From assembly GCA_025454125.1 (NCBI GenBank), contig JALOPA010000136.1, forward strand, positions 1 to 6,184: DNA of 6,184 nucleotides, given 5' to 3'. Shown piece by piece: positions 1-6,144 of the stretch. How positions within the stretch are numbered: the stretch's first letter is position 1; each line of letters starts with the position of its first letter. The DNA comes from Thermodesulfobacteriota bacterium. Its GTDB lineage: Bacteria; Desulfobacterota; DSM-4660; Desulfatiglandales; HGW-15. The translations under genes were made by a program, and so were the position numbers. The notes under the pieces were generated by a model, which had not been told where the DNA came from, did not search any database, and was given only the letters and a program-made list of their open reading frames with translations.

Positions 1-1
1 G

Positions 2-169
2 TATGCAAAGAAAGTCGTGGAAGCCTATCAGGAGGCAAGAGCCAAGGGCCTGGGCGCCACCACTCTCGGCGGCAAGATGATCGACTTCGGTTCTTTCAAA
101 CGGGCCGAATCCCTTCTGGGCTTTGCCGCCGCCATCGGGGAGAAGGAGAAGTCTCTCAAAGCGGCGTGA
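2..169 (+). CDS. HpcH/HpaI aldolase / citrate lyase beta (CitE-like) family protein, 3' end only
   Basis: This is the C-terminal 55 residues of a gene that begins before the window; it is open from base 2 to a TGA at 167-169. The stretch VVEAYQEARAKGLGAT followed by GGKMIDFGSFKRAE resembles the C-terminal end of CitE-like lyases, where a helix such as EAYEEA leads into a G-K-M-I-D motif and a final helix of the K/RRAE type. Members of this family cleave or form C-C bonds in CoA esters, for example citryl-, malyl- or methylmalyl-CoA, in the cytoplasm. The catalytic metal-binding residues lie upstream and are not visible, so the substrate cannot be assigned. It points the same way as the transporter 126 nt downstream, so it may belong to the same catabolic locus. 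The family call is by remembered motif only. Confidence 0.72.
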   Translation, partial: YAKKVVEAYQEARAKGLGATTLGGKMIDFGSFKRAESLLGFAAAIGEKEKSLKAA

Positions 170-171
170 AC

Positions 172-194
172 CAGACCGCGCAGTCTTGGGTCTG
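172..194 (+). terminator. Weak inverted repeat after the lyase gene
   Basis: CAGACC (172-177) and GGTCTG (189-194) form a 6-bp stem with an 11-nt loop, three bases after the lyase stop codon. A competing stem AGAC/GTCT lies inside it. No T-run follows, so it is at best a weak or Rho-assisted terminator, and it may be chance. If real, it would separate the lyase transcript from the transporter operon. Confidence 0.2.
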
Positions 195-279
195 TTCAAG
201 TTCATGGGCTTCCCTGGGGTGTGAATTATTTCATGATGTCACGTTCGGTTCCTGGGGCGAATGTTCAACCAACCTTAAG

Positions 280-291
280 AAGGAGGAGGGG
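280..291 (+). promoter_or_regulatory. Strong Shine-Dalgarno of the binding-protein gene
   Basis: The purine block AAGGAGGAGGGG contains a full GGAGG (282-286) nine bases before the ATG at 296. It decides the start: an in-frame GTG at 221 would add 25 residues in front of an otherwise classical signal peptide and lacks a comparable ribosome site. A strong site suits a binding protein made in excess over its permease. Confidence 0.85.
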
Positions 292-295
292 AAAC

Positions 296-1438
296 ATGAA
301 GAAATCATTCTTGGTGATGGGTGGGGTTTTGATCGCGCTATTGCTGGGGACAGCAGGTCCGCTACTCGCGGCGGACACTTATAAGATCGGTGCTGCACTG
401 CCACTGACCGGTCCTGCCCAGTTCCTGGGAGAGGCGGAGCGGGAAGCCATGAACATGGCTGTGGACGAGATCAACAAACAAGGGGGTGTGAACGGCCAAA
501 AACTGGAGGTTATCTATATCGACACAAAGGCGGATGTGAACACTGCCCTCTCGGTTGTGGAAAAGCTGATGAGCCTGTACAAGGTGCCCTTCATCATCAC
601 AACCGACAGCAACTCCGCACTTGCCACCATGGACAACACGGAGAAGGCAAAGGTGCTCCACCTCACCGTGGCCAGGGCAGACACCTTCACGGAAAAGGGC
701 TACAAGTATTGCTTCCGAAACCAGCCCACCAATGAGATGCTCATGGACCAGTACATGAAGGACATGGCCAGGCAGCTGAACACGAAGAAGCTGGCGATCT
801 TGGTGGCCAACTATCCCTACGGCCTCTCCGCTCTGGACGGCCTCAAGAAATTCAAGCTGCCCTCCGTGGACATCGTCCACGAAAACAAGTTCCCCATGGA
901 AGCGACGGATTTCACCCCCTATCTCACTCCCATCAAGGGTTCGGGGGCCGACACCATCGCTCTGATTTGTGTCGAAAAACAGGCCATCGGCGTGGTGACC
1001 AAGTTCAAAGAGCTGGAGATGCACAAAGCCGGAATCAGGATCTGCGGCGATGACCACGTGGTGGAAACGGCGGTGCTCGACGCCGTGGGTGAGAAGGCGA
1101 ATGGGGTTTACGGACAGGTGGTGTATCACCGGACATTCAATACGGTGGCGGAGAATTTCCACAATTCCTTCAAGAAAATGTACGGCAAGGAACCGGGGAG
1201 CATCCTCCATGCCCTGGGCTATGCGAACATTTATGCCCTTTACTATGGCCTTAAAGAGGCAAAAACGAACAAAGACACCACCGCTCTGGCCGACGCCCTA
1301 AGGAAGATCAAGTACGACAGTCCGCTTGGCGAAAACGCCTACTTTGATGCCAAAGGGCAGTTGCAGGGCGCTTCCGGCCGAATTGCCCAGGTGGTGAACG
1401 GCAAGATTGAAGTGGATCCGAATAAATGGACGAAGTAA
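296..1438 (+). CDS. Liv-type ABC transporter periplasmic substrate-binding protein
   Basis: This 380-aa secreted protein captures a small solute in the periplasm and delivers it to the LivHMGF importer. Residues 1-25 are a Sec signal peptide: MKK, a hydrophobic core around residues 5-18, and a likely cut after PLLA before ADTYKIG. There is no lipobox Cys. The mature protein starts with YKIGAALPLTGP, then AMNMAVDEINKQGGVNG (about 53-69) and a K-x-E-V-I-Y-I-D strand, the standard opening of type I periplasmic-binding proteins (Peripla_BP_6, LivJ/LivK-like). Length fits the family. It is first in a transporter gene set, 60 nt ahead of livH. Branched-chain amino acids are the textbook ligand, but this fold also binds carboxylates, aromatic acids, amides and urea, so no gene symbol is assigned. 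The ATG was chosen by its ribosome site and signal peptide. Confidence 0.9.
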   Translation: MKKSFLVMGGVLIALLLGTAGPLLAADTYKIGAALPLTGPAQFLGEAEREAMNMAVDEINKQGGVNGQKLEVIYIDTKADVNTALSVVEKLMSLYKVPFIITTDSNSALATMDNTEKAKVLHLTVARADTFTEKGYKYCFRNQPTNEMLMDQYMKDMARQLNTKKLAILVANYPYGLSALDGLKKFKLPSVDIVHENKFPMEATDFTPYLTPIKGSGADTIALICVEKQAIGVVTKFKELEMHKAGIRICGDDHVVETAVLDAVGEKANGVYGQVVYHRTFNTVAENFHNSFKKMYGKEPGSILHALGYANIYALYYGLKEAKTNKDTTALADALRKIKYDSPLGENAYFDAKGQLQGASGRIAQVVNGKIEVDPNKWTK

Positions 1439-1449
1439 CCTGCTGACCT

Positions 1450-1479
1450 AGCCGCACGCCGGGTCATCGGCGTGCGGCT
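1450..1479 (+). promoter_or_regulatory. Strong hairpin between the binding-protein gene and livH
   Basis: AGCCGCACGCC (1450-1460) and GGCGTGCGGCT (1469-1479) form a perfect 11-bp GC-rich stem with the 8-nt loop GGGTCATC. It begins 11 nt after the binding-protein stop and ends 19 nt before the livH GTG. No U-run follows, so it is not a classical intrinsic terminator. By analogy with other binding-protein operons, it probably protects the upstream mRNA from 3' exonucleases or causes partial termination, giving more binding protein than permease. That role is inferred. Confidence 0.7.
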
Positions 1480-1498
1480 GAACCCATGAGAAAGACCT

Positions 1499-2398
1499 GT
1501 GCCGACCTTTGAGACTTTTGTCCAGTGTGTGATCAACGGATTTGTGGTGGGGAGCGGCTACACCCTTGTCGCCCTGGGCCTCACCATGATTTTCGGGGTT
1601 CTCAGAATTCCCAATTTCGGACACGGAAATCTCCTGATGCTGAGCGCCTTCGTCACGCTCTTTGCAGGCCAGCTCCTCAAGATCGGTTACCTCTGGGCTC
1701 TCTTCATCGCCACAGGGATCACGACGGTCCTCGGCGTTCTGTCTTACTTTGCCCTGTTCAGGCCCGTCAGGAATGCCCCGCCCCTCAACCTTCTCATCAT
1801 TGCTGTCGGGCTCTATTTCCTCCTTGAGGCATTCGCGGTCTTCATGACCCAGGGGAAATCCTTGTGGGGGTCCATCCCTATCCCTTGGGAGGGGTCACTG
1901 AAACTTGCAGGCGCCACGGTCAGCAAGCAGGAACTGCTTCTCCTCTGCCTTACGCCGCTTCTCATCCTTGGGGTCTACTGGTTCGTCTATCGGACCAAGA
2001 CCGGAAACTCCATCCGGGCGGTGGCCCAGGATCCCCTGGCAGCCGCGCTGGTGGGGGTCAGGGAAGACAAGGTTATGATCGTGACCTTTGCCCTTGCTTC
2101 AGCCCTGGCCGGCGTGGCGGGATCCCTGGTTGGGGCCATTCCCGGAATGGCGTTGAGCCCCACCATGGCCTCCATGCTCACGGCCAAGGCCTTTGTCATC
2201 GTCATTTTCGGAGGCCTCGGCAGCATGACCGGCGCCATCATCGCAGGTTACATCATCGGGCTGACCGAGAGCCTAAGCGCCGGCCTCATCCAGGGATACA
2301 TCCCTTTTCTAGGAAAGGGGTATGCGGACGCCTATGCGTTCATCATCCTCTTGATTTTTGTGATCTTAAAACCGGAGGGTCTCTTTGGAGAAAAATGA
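1499..2398 (+). CDS. livH: Liv-type ABC transporter permease LivH
   Basis: This 299-aa inner-membrane permease is one half of the translocation channel and pairs with LivM. It is almost wholly hydrophobic, with about eight predicted membrane segments. Family landmarks in order are INGFVVGSGYTLVALGLTMIF (12-32), VLRIPNFGHGNLLML (34-48), a conserved cytoplasmic coupling region RAVAQDPLAAALVGV (173-187) that contacts an ATPase, FALASALAGVAGSLVG (197-212), and KAFVIVIFGGLGSMTGAIIAG (230-250). Length is typical for LivH. The start is a GTG with only a weak purine stretch (GAGAAAG, 1488-1494) before it. It is preferred because it gives the usual ten or so residues before the NG-x-V-x-G motif. The gene overlaps livM by 14 nt. 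The HAAT permease family is certain; the substrate is not. Confidence 0.93.
   Translation: MPTFETFVQCVINGFVVGSGYTLVALGLTMIFGVLRIPNFGHGNLLMLSAFVTLFAGQLLKIGYLWALFIATGITTVLGVLSYFALFRPVRNAPPLNLLIIAVGLYFLLEAFAVFMTQGKSLWGSIPIPWEGSLKLAGATVSKQELLLLCLTPLLILGVYWFVYRTKTGNSIRAVAQDPLAAALVGVREDKVMIVTFALASALAGVAGSLVGAIPGMALSPTMASMLTAKAFVIVIFGGLGSMTGAIIAGYIIGLTESLSAGLIQGYIPFLGKGYADAYAFIILLIFVILKPEGLFGEK
2374..2379 (+). promoter_or_regulatory. Shine-Dalgarno supporting the TTG start of livM
   Basis: GGAGGG lies inside the end of livH. Its GGAGG core (2374-2378) is six bases before the TTG at 2385. The next in-frame start candidates lie within or beyond the first membrane helix and lack such a site, so the TTG is preferred. 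Confidence 0.7.
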
Positions 2399-3413
2399 GG
2401 AACATCAACCCTCCCGGCTTTCAGCGTGGAGGAAGACAACACCACGTTTGGTCATCCTTCTGGCGGCGCTAGCGCTTCCTTACCTTCTCGGGGATGAATA
2501 CTACGTCCACATTGCCGTGAAGATTGGGATCTGGTGCATTGCGGTGCTGGGTCTTGGCATCCTTGCCGGCTTCACAGGCCAGATTTCTCTGGCCCAGGCA
2601 AGCTTTCTGGGGATTGGCGCTTACGCCTCTTCCCTGTTGGCCCTCAAGGCCGGATTTCCCTTCTGGGGTTGCATTATTTCAGCCGGGATCATCTCCGCCC
2701 TGGTGGGGATCCTTATCGGTTACCCCTTCTTGAGGTTGCGAGGTCACTATTTCGCCATTTCCACCCTGGCCTTCTGCATTCTCATGGCGCACATCTTCTC
2801 CAACTGGGTGTTCCTGACCGCCGGGCCTGCGGGCGTGACCATGGGACCTGGGCAGGTGTCGGGAATCCCGGATGCTTCATTGCCCATTCCCTTTGTCGGT
2901 CCTTTTGTGTTCGACACAAAGACATCCTACTATTATCTGGTCTTGTTCTTTTTGCTTCTCGCGATCTACGTGATGGACCGGCTTCTGCGATCCACAGCGG
3001 GCAGGGCCTTTGTGGCCATGAGGGAGGACGAGGATCTTTCGAGAGCCGTGGGCATTGACCCCACGAGGTACAAGCTCTTCGCTTTTTTTCTGAGCGCCTT
3101 TTTCGCCGGGGTCTCGGGCAGTCTCTATGCCCACTATGTTCATTTTCTGAGTGCAGACTCTTTCAATTTTCTGGAGTCCTTCTTCATCCTCATGGCGGTC
3201 ATCATGGGGGGAAAGGACTCCATCCCGGGTCTCATCCTTGGGGCGATCTTCATCAACCTTCTGCCGGAGTTTCTCAGCTTTCCCGCGGCAGCCACCATGA
3301 TCAGCGCCCTGTCCATGGCGATCCTAGCCGTAATCCTGGTTGTGATCATTATTTTTCTCCCCGGGGGACTCGTGGACCTTGGAAAACTTTTCAGGAGCAA
3401 GAAACGTGGGTGA
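2385..3413 (+). CDS. livM: Liv-type ABC transporter permease LivM
   Basis: This 342-aa inner-membrane permease is the partner of LivH. A short charged cytoplasmic start (1-20) is followed by about eight or nine hydrophobic segments. Diagnostic LivM stretches are GLGILAGFTGQISLAQASFLG (56-76), LRGHYFAISTLAF (118-130), the ATPase-coupling region RAFVAMREDEDLSRAVGID (207-225), FFLSAFFAGVSGSLYAH (234-250), and MGGKDSIPGLILGAIFINLLPE (274-295). Length is normal for the family. It starts at a TTG backed by a good ribosome site inside the end of livH (14-nt overlap), so translation is probably coupled. Its own end overlaps livG by 8 nt. No truncation or frameshift is visible. Confidence 0.93.
   Translation: MEKNEEHQPSRLSAWRKTTPRLVILLAALALPYLLGDEYYVHIAVKIGIWCIAVLGLGILAGFTGQISLAQASFLGIGAYASSLLALKAGFPFWGCIISAGIISALVGILIGYPFLRLRGHYFAISTLAFCILMAHIFSNWVFLTAGPAGVTMGPGQVSGIPDASLPIPFVGPFVFDTKTSYYYLVLFFLLLAIYVMDRLLRSTAGRAFVAMREDEDLSRAVGIDPTRYKLFAFFLSAFFAGVSGSLYAHYVHFLSADSFNFLESFFILMAVIMGGKDSIPGLILGAIFINLLPEFLSFPAAATMISALSMAILAVILVVIIIFLPGGLVDLGKLFRSKKRG
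3393..3397 (+). promoter_or_regulatory. Shine-Dalgarno choosing the GTG start of livG
   Basis: AGGAG ends eight bases before the GTG at 3406. This favours that codon over the in-frame TTG at 3379, which has no clear site and would add nine residues to a protein already at the usual LivG length. Confidence 0.7.
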
Positions 3414-4179
3414 CAATGGGTTATTGCTCAAGACTGAAAATGTCACCAAGAGATTCGGTGGCCTCTCCGCCCTAACCGAGGTGGGGATCAGCCTCCAGAG
3501 GGGTGAGATCGTGGGACTCATCGGCCCGAACGGCTCAGGCAAGACGACCCTCTTCAACTGCATCAGCGGGTTTTACAAGCCGGAGGTTGGAAGGATTTAT
3601 CTCGAGTCCGAGGAGATCACCCGTCTGGAGCCGCACCAGGTGGCGCGCCGGGGCATCAGCCGCACCTTTCAGCTGGCCAAGCTCTTCTACAATCTCACGG
3701 CGGTGGACAACATCCTGGTGGCCAAACACCTGACCCGCAAGGCCGGTTTTCTGGCTTCTCTCGTGAAAACCAGGAAGTACAGGGAGGATGAAATCTCCGC
3801 GCTTGAGGAGGCGGAGGGGCTGCTGACCCTGGTGGGGCTTGCCGACAAGCGGGAGCATGTGGCAAAAGATTTGCCTTACGGCTCCCAGAGACTGCTGACT
3901 CTGGCCATTGCGCTGAGCTCGAATCCGAAGCTCCTCCTCCTGGATGAACCCACGGCCGGCATGAACCAGAAGGAAGCCGGAAAACTCTCCGAAGTCCTCA
4001 CCACGGTCAACCAAAAGGGAGTGAGTCTTTTCCTGGTGGAACACAACATGCGTTTCGTCATGGGACTGGCCCAGCGAGTCATTGTGCTGAACTACGGCCG
4101 TGTGATTTGCGAAGGGCTTCCCGATCAGATCCGGAAGGACCAGACGGTGATCGACGCCTACCTGGGGGGGGCCATATGA
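3406..4179 (+). CDS. livG: Liv-type ABC transporter ATP-binding protein LivG
   Basis: This 257-aa cytoplasmic ATPase forms a pair with LivF and drives LivHM. Visible motifs are Walker A GPNGSGKTT (40-48), the Q-loop Gln89 in SRTFQLAKLF, an ABC signature region LPYGSQ (156-161), Walker B LLLLDEP with Asp180 and catalytic Glu181, and the H-loop His213 in LVEHNM. The order EPHQVARRGISRTFQ and the tail VICEGLPDQIRKDQTVIDAYLG are typical of LivG rather than LivF. The signature is divergent: LivG proteins usually read close to L-S-Y-G-Q-Q-R-R-L-E-I-A-R-A-L, whereas here it is LPYGSQRLLTLAIAL, lacking the usual Arg before AL. All catalytic residues remain, so it should be active. It overlaps livM by 8 nt and livF by 4 nt (ATGA). 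Confidence 0.92.
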   Translation: MGDNGLLLKTENVTKRFGGLSALTEVGISLQRGEIVGLIGPNGSGKTTLFNCISGFYKPEVGRIYLESEEITRLEPHQVARRGISRTFQLAKLFYNLTAVDNILVAKHLTRKAGFLASLVKTRKYREDEISALEEAEGLLTLVGLADKREHVAKDLPYGSQRLLTLAIALSSNPKLLLLDEPTAGMNQKEAGKLSEVLTTVNQKGVSLFLVEHNMRFVMGLAQRVIVLNYGRVICEGLPDQIRKDQTVIDAYLGGAI

Positions 4180-4886
4180 TGTTTTTCGCCATGAACGAGG
4201 TTGTGGTTCACCGTGGCCCTATCCAGGTCATCAAAGGACTGAGTCTGCAAGTCGAAAAAGGGGATATCGTTTCTCTGATTGGAGCCAATGGGGCAGGGAA
4301 GACGACCACCCTCTGGACGATTGTCGGGTTGCTCAAACCCTCTTCAGGCCATATTCGTTTTAACGATGAGAACATTTCCGGGCTGAAACCGGATGAGGTC
4401 TTGAGAAAAGGGATAGCCCTTTGCCCGTCAGAACGGCACCTTTTCCCTCGAATGACCGTGTATGAGAATCTCATGATGGGGGCGTTTACGAGGAAATCCA
4501 GGGAGGCGGTTCAAAAAGATCTTGAAAAGGTTTTCCTTTCTTTCCCGCGCTTGAAGGAGCGGTTGGACCAACTAGGGGCCACTCTGAGCGGAGGGGAGCA
4601 GCAAATGCTCGCCATGGCGAGGTCGGTGATGGGGAACCCAGACCTGCTTCTGATGGATGAGCCTTCCCTGGGTCTTGCTCCGATTCTGGTTCGCGAGGTA
4701 GGAAATCTGATTCGAGACCTTCACCAGAGTGGGACGACCATCTTCCTGGTGGAGCAGAATGCGTTGCTTGCGCTTGAAGTGTCCCAGAAAACGTACGTGA
4801 TGGAACTGGGGGAGGTGGTCATGAGCGGCCGTTCAAAAGAACTGGCCCATCAGGACAGTGTCCGAAAAGCCTTCCTCGGGGAGTGA
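4176..4886 (+). CDS. livF: Liv-type ABC transporter ATP-binding protein LivF
   Basis: This 236-aa cytoplasmic ATPase is the second nucleotide-binding subunit of the importer. It shows Walker A GANGAGKTT (36-44), a canonical signature LSGGEQQ (137-143), Walker B LLLMDEP with Asp161 and Glu162, the D-loop SLGLAP, and LVEQNA with Gln at the H-loop position, a known LivF trait. The segment after the core, CPSERHLFPRMTVYENL (83-99), matches the LivF block that usually reads V-P-E-G-R-x-x-F-P-x-x-T-V-x-E-N-L, but E-G is S-E here. ATG 4176 forms an ATGA overlap with the livG stop. ATG 4179 and ATG 4191 are alternatives that remove one or five residues. The only upstream ribosome site is a run of eight G, so translational coupling to livG is likely. 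Confidence 0.92.
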   Translation: MMFFAMNEVVVHRGPIQVIKGLSLQVEKGDIVSLIGANGAGKTTTLWTIVGLLKPSSGHIRFNDENISGLKPDEVLRKGIALCPSERHLFPRMTVYENLMMGAFTRKSREAVQKDLEKVFLSFPRLKERLDQLGATLSGGEQQMLAMARSVMGNPDLLLMDEPSLGLAPILVREVGNLIRDLHQSGTTIFLVEQNALLALEVSQKTYVMELGEVVMSGRSKELAHQDSVRKAFLGE

Positions 4887-4919
4887 TATTCTCAAACGAC
4901 TTGGGAGAGAGGTCTTGCC

Positions 4920-6068
4920 ATGTTTTTCGATGTGACCCTTTACTTGGCGCTTGTCGTTTTCGGCATCGGGATGTTGATCCGCATTGTCTCGTGGTTTCGC
5001 AGGGACGTGGGGATAGGCGAAAAAGGGATTCCGGCTGCCGCGAGATTTGCTGCGGCCCTCAAAAGCCTTCTTGGTGCCGTCTTCAGCGGGAGAATTTTCG
5101 GTCTTATCAAAGCGTTTATCGTGGACGTGCTCCTGCAGTTGAGAATTCTCCGTGACAAGGAGGACCGGATGCTTTGGGTCATGCACATTCTCATCTTTGC
5201 GGGATTTACCCTTCTCCTTCTCATGCATGCTCTGGGGAGCGTCCTGACCAAAGCGCTCTTCCCTGACTATCAGTCCACCCTGAACCCTTTCCTTTTTCTG
5301 AGGAACGTCTTCGGCGTCCTCGTGTTCATCGGCCTTGTGCTGGCCGTGGTGCGAAGAGCGAGTCCCAGAAAAAACCGGGTCAAGACCACGGGCATGGACT
5401 ACACGGTGATCGTTCTCTTTGTGATCATCATGGTATCCGGCTTTCTCCTGGAAGCGACCAAAATCAGCTCCCACTCGGCGTACCGGCAGATGGTGGAAGA
5501 GTATGGCACCGTGGCGAATCCTGCGGAGCGAAAGGCCCTGGAAGCCTACTGGGAAAAGAACTTCGGAGTGGTTTCGCCTGGTGTGAAGGAGCCTTTCAGC
5601 CAGGAGATCCTGGCCAAAGGCAAGGAAGCGCACGAGGTGAGCTGCGCGTCTTGCCATTCCGAGCCGCAGGCGGCGTTCATTTCTTATCCGCTCAGCCGGG
5701 TGATGAAACCCATGGCCTTGAGCATGGATGAAGTCGGCCTTCCGAAAGCGCTGTGGATCATTCACTTCATGGCCTGCTTCGTGGGTCTGGCGTATCTTCC
5801 TTTCAGTAAGATGTTTCACATCATTGCCACTCCGGTCAGCCTTCTCGTGGCCTCGGCAGGGGGAGAGAAGCAAGACCCGGCGGCTCTCGCCACCCGGAAG
5901 GTCATTGAGCTCGACGGATGCAGCCACGGCGGAACCTGCCACCTCGAGTGCCCGATCCGGCAAAAGAGGGAGGAGAGAATCCAGTTGACGAAGCCCTTTG
6001 GCCCGGAAGTGGACTTTATCGGAGAGAAGAGCTTTCAGGAACTCGGATGCCGATCTTTCCAGGGATAG
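4920..6068 (+). CDS. NarI/DsrM-like membrane cytochrome b with an embedded c-heme motif and cytoplasmic Cys-rich tail
   Basis: This 382-aa inner-membrane protein is probably an electron-transfer subunit. Predicted helices lie near 5-24, 84-108, 126-144, 161-179 and 276-311. Arg/Lys-rich segments after helices 1 and 3 suggest the N-terminus outside and the C-terminus inside, as in nitrate reductase gamma subunit NarI. Helix 2 has His89 and His103; helix 5 has His282 and His300, spaced 18 apart like the NarI heme ligands, within LPFSKMFHI, which resembles the NarI PFS-x-x-x-HI region. The long loop between helices 4 and 5 (about 180-275), predicted periplasmic, holds CASCH (242-246), a heme-c attachment motif. 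The tail holds CSHGGTCHLECP (334-345), a ferredoxin-like motif with Gly337 where the second Cys is expected. It follows livF by 33 nt with a GGGAG/GAGAGG ribosome site. It may exchange electrons between the quinone pool and a cytoplasmic Fe-S or flavoprotein partner; that is inferred. Confidence 0.8.
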   Translation: MFFDVTLYLALVVFGIGMLIRIVSWFRRDVGIGEKGIPAAARFAAALKSLLGAVFSGRIFGLIKAFIVDVLLQLRILRDKEDRMLWVMHILIFAGFTLLLLMHALGSVLTKALFPDYQSTLNPFLFLRNVFGVLVFIGLVLAVVRRASPRKNRVKTTGMDYTVIVLFVIIMVSGFLLEATKISSHSAYRQMVEEYGTVANPAERKALEAYWEKNFGVVSPGVKEPFSQEILAKGKEAHEVSCASCHSEPQAAFISYPLSRVMKPMALSMDEVGLPKALWIIHFMACFVGLAYLPFSKMFHIIATPVSLLVASAGGEKQDPAALATRKVIELDGCSHGGTCHLECPIRQKREERIQLTKPFGPEVDFIGEKSFQELGCRSFQG

Positions 6069-6075
6069 CCTGGAA
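6057..6075 (+). other. Short hairpin with the stop codon of the cytochrome gene in its loop
   Basis: TTCCAGG (6057-6063) and CCTGGAA (6069-6075) pair perfectly, leaving a 5-nt loop GATAG that contains the TAG stop (6066-6068). A few wobble pairs can extend the stem outward. No T-run follows, so it is not an intrinsic terminator. It could slow terminating ribosomes or stabilise the mRNA end, or be chance. Confidence 0.35.
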
Positions 6076-6132
6076 GGGTTGAGCACGGCAAATGAGGGAT
6101 GTCTGTTGTTGCAGAAGAGATTCACGATTCCC

Positions 6133-6139
6133 AGGAGGT
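6133..6139 (+). promoter_or_regulatory. Strong Shine-Dalgarno of the last gene
   Basis: AGGAGGT is a near-perfect match to the 16S rRNA tail. Its GGAGG core ends six bases before the ATG at 6145, which makes that ATG a real gene start although only 13 codons are visible. Confidence 0.8.
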
Positions 6140-6144
6140 AAGGG

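Noticed and set aside
201..229. Possible sigma-70 promoter (TTCATG, 17-nt spacer, AATTAT)
   Set aside because: It matches only 3 of 6 and 4 of 6 consensus bases, which is expected by chance. No better -35/-10 or -24/-12 pair was found in the 126-nt gap, although a promoter there is plausible.
221..295. Longer version of the binding protein starting at GTG 221
   Set aside because: It would put 25 polar, Arg-rich residues before a standard signal peptide, and the strong GGAGG site sits just before ATG 296.
362..1210. 282-codon open frame on the - strand opposite the binding-protein gene
   Set aside because: It lies wholly antisense to a well-recognised periplasmic binding protein and its His-rich translation has no family features, so it is a shadow.
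1864..2472. 202-codon + strand frame inside livH running into livM
   Set aside because: The translation is Arg/Gly/His-rich with no family signal and overlaps two clearly identified permease genes.
3379..3405. Longer LivG starting at TTG 3379
   Set aside because: It has no clear ribosome site. GTG 3406 has AGGAG eight bases upstream and gives the usual LivG length.
4107..4175. Longer LivF starting upstream inside livG
   Set aside because: The extra residues are out-of-frame livG sequence. The ATGA overlap at 4176 gives the normal LivF length and N-terminus.
4833..6125. 430-codon open frame on the - strand opposite the cytochrome gene
   Set aside because: It mirrors a GC-rich coding strand. 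The translation is rich in His, Arg, Glu and Lys with no recognisable domain or membrane segment, while the + strand frame has clear helices, a heme motif and a ribosome site.
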